This document shows, piece by piece, positions 41,363 through 42,318 of a stretch of 42,318 bases of DNA. How positions within the stretch are numbered: the first letter of the stretch is position 1; the number at the start of each line of letters is the position of its first letter. This stretch comes from Chthoniobacterales bacterium (GTDB lineage Bacteria; Verrucomicrobiota; Verrucomicrobiia; Chthoniobacterales; UBA10450), in assembly GCA_003244145.1 (NCBI GenBank), contig QHBM01000149.1:1-42318 (forward strand). The letters run 5' to 3'. The position numbers were made by a program, and so were the translations under genes. Below the pieces are notes generated by a model. The model searched no databases. It saw only the letters and a list, made by a program, of their open reading frames with translations, and was not told the DNA's origin.

Positions 41363-42190
41363 TTAAGCTGCATCCGCGACAGGTTGTAAGAGGGCAAGCC
41401 GCCAGAAAGCGACCACCGCCAAGAAGCCGCAAATAATGAACTGTGCTACGTGTATCCAAAGCCATGGACTGCTTCCGCCATCGCTACTCAAACTTCGAGT
41501 AGCATCCTTCGGCCAGATCAAAGTGAAGAAGAGAAGCAAGCCGAGAAAATGAACGGCCATGCTCGGTAGGATCGATTTCGTCAGATACGCCATCGTGCCG
41601 AGCATGGAATCAACGAGAAAATAGAAGAGCACAATCGGCCAGAGAAAACCTTGTGTCAGGCAGTGGGCTGGTGTCATCACGAGCGAGGAGATAATGATTG
41701 CCGCCGCCGCCGGAAGCTTGCGCTCTAGAAAACTTTGGAAATAACCTCGAAAGCCTGCTTCTTCAGGAGCCGACGAGACCACGCATGCCATAATGATCAC
41801 CGTCGTAACAGTGAATAAGGGATAGTTTGAGAAATCAGGTAGACCACGCACGGGCCATCTCACCAGTTGAAGCAGCACGATCCAAAGTCCCGCCAGCGCT
41901 ACCGTGCCGAGGCTGCCCGCGATAAACGCCCACGCAAACACTCCGCTTGGAAGCGAGGTCACGCGCAACAACCGGCGACGCGTCTCTGCTGTGCGGCGGG
42001 GAGGCCAGTGACCGTCCAGGTAGCGCCAAAGAGCCCATAAGAGAAGACCCATCGCTGCGACCGACCATGGAATTGCCGGGTTCATCCGCAGGTTAGCGAC
42101 GAGCAATAGCGTCCAGACGCCCCCGGGAACTATCGCAATCATCAACGCGACAGCTCCCAAGCCGATTGCTCGAAGAATCGTGAATCGCAT
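41363..42190 (-). CDS. CPBP-family intramembrane glutamic protease
   Basis: The 275-residue polytopic protein has the CPBP (CAAX-protease/bacteriocin-processing) motifs: EEAGFRGYFQSFL (EExxxR), MTPAHC as the second motif and MAVHFLGLL as the third. Such proteins cleave substrates within the membrane; some confer bacteriocin self-immunity. ATG 42190 is preferred to TTG 42208. The start lies 2 nt from the attC-like site at 42193. Confidence 0.88.
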   Translation of the reverse strand: MRFTILRAIGLGAVALMIAIVPGGVWTLLLVANLRMNPAIPWSVAAMGLLLWALWRYLDGHWPPRRTAETRRRLLRVTSLPSGVFAWAFIAGSLGTVALAGLWIVLLQLVRWPVRGLPDFSNYPLFTVTTVIIMACVVSSAPEEAGFRGYFQSFLERKLPAAAAIIISSLVMTPAHCLTQGFLWPIVLFYFLVDSMLGTMAYLTKSILPSMAVHFLGLLLFFTLIWPKDATRSLSSDGGSSPWLWIHVAQFIICGFLAVVAFWRLALLQPVADAA

Positions 42191-42192
42191 AG

Positions 42193-42298
42193 GCCTAACG
42201 AGACCCAAGATCAGCGACCGCTGGCGAGAGCGCGCGTGGTTGCGGGTATGCCGTGGTAGCTACCATAAGTTGGAATGCGGTGCGGCCAGTGGTTGGCT
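42193..42298 (-). repeat. attC-like site 1, upstream of the CPBP gene
   Basis: The 106-bp segment is bounded on the plus strand by GCCTAAC (42193-42199) and GTTGGCT (42292-42298). The inner ACCGCTGGC (42217-42225 area) pairs with GCCAGTGGT near the other end at 8 of 9 positions. GCCTAAC...ATCAGCGAC resembles site 3. The CPBP ATG begins 2 nt from it. If these are cassettes, this would be the site of the preceding cassette outside the window. Confidence 0.5.
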
Positions 42299-42318
42299 GA
42301 GGGAATGTGCCTAGGAAT

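Overview
The window looks like a chromosomal piece of a GC-rich, aerobic, Gram-negative bacterium, most likely a soil Verrucomicrobiota (Chthoniobacterales/Spartobacteria-like). That placement is inferred from gene content: an alternative complex III (ACIII) operon beside a cbb3-like module, an aa3 operon interleaved with small lineage-type membrane proteins, Pro/Ala/Ser-rich tails on respiratory proteins, and many dispersed intergenic palindromes. There is no rRNA or marker gene to prove it.

Layout. 1-816 (minus): 5' end of an exported amidohydrolase. 1072-13215 (plus): one long respiratory operon, actA-actB-actC-actD-actE-actF, a small membrane protein, then a cbb3-type subunit I homologue, a CcoO-like monohaem cytochrome and a membrane-anchored cytochrome c. 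13303-14645 (plus): a thioredoxin-reductase-like flavoprotein overlapping an encapsulin-type ferritin-like (EncFtn) gene. 14853-18107 (minus): visibly AT-richer pair encoding a GT-C membrane glycosyltransferase and a methyltransferase/GT2 fusion, preceded by a 393-bp gene-free stretch. 18501-21006 (minus): free methionine sulfoxide reductase, a degenerate-DHp/receiver protein and a PilT-type ATPase. 21165-28685 (plus): complete aa3 cytochrome c oxidase operon (ctaD, ctaE, subunit IV, two small proteins, coxB) with haem A synthesis (ctaA, ctaB) and a SCO copper chaperone. 28695-35638 (minus): rmlA, a large GT4, a Dabb protein, a lone nuoA, an Ala-tailed small protein, a large anchored protein and a XerC/D recombinase. 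35882-38307 (plus): UVR-motif protein, sulfite-oxidase-fold protein, class A beta-lactamase-like hydrolase. 38366-42190 (minus): small, mostly membrane proteins (YdhG/DUF1801, MAPEG, CPBP protease), the last part punctuated by three related attC-like repeats.

How it fits together. ACIII oxidises quinol and passes electrons to c-type cytochromes; the aa3 oxidase 8 kb away reduces oxygen with all its metal ligands intact. The most unusual point is the subunit I homologue at 9978-11477. Aligned by eye with cbb3 CcoN it keeps the two low-spin haem b histidines (H88, H369) but has lost all three CuB histidines (N229, Q279, R280), the high-spin haem histidine (Y367) and the cross-link tyrosine (A273). 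It therefore cannot be a conventional oxygen reductase. With its intact CcoO-like and cytochrome c partners, and its place directly behind actA-F, it is best explained as an electron-transfer module attached to ACIII. Its CcoO partner carries an insertion of about 85 residues rich in Pro, Ala and Ser.

Dispersed repeats are common: TGTAGC-type REP palindromes (four places, one overlapping the start of ctaA), a GGACGTGC hairpin pair, a polypurine/polypyrimidine inverted repeat and a perfect 22-bp palindrome. No tRNA, rRNA, CRISPR array, insertion sequence or replication origin was recognised.
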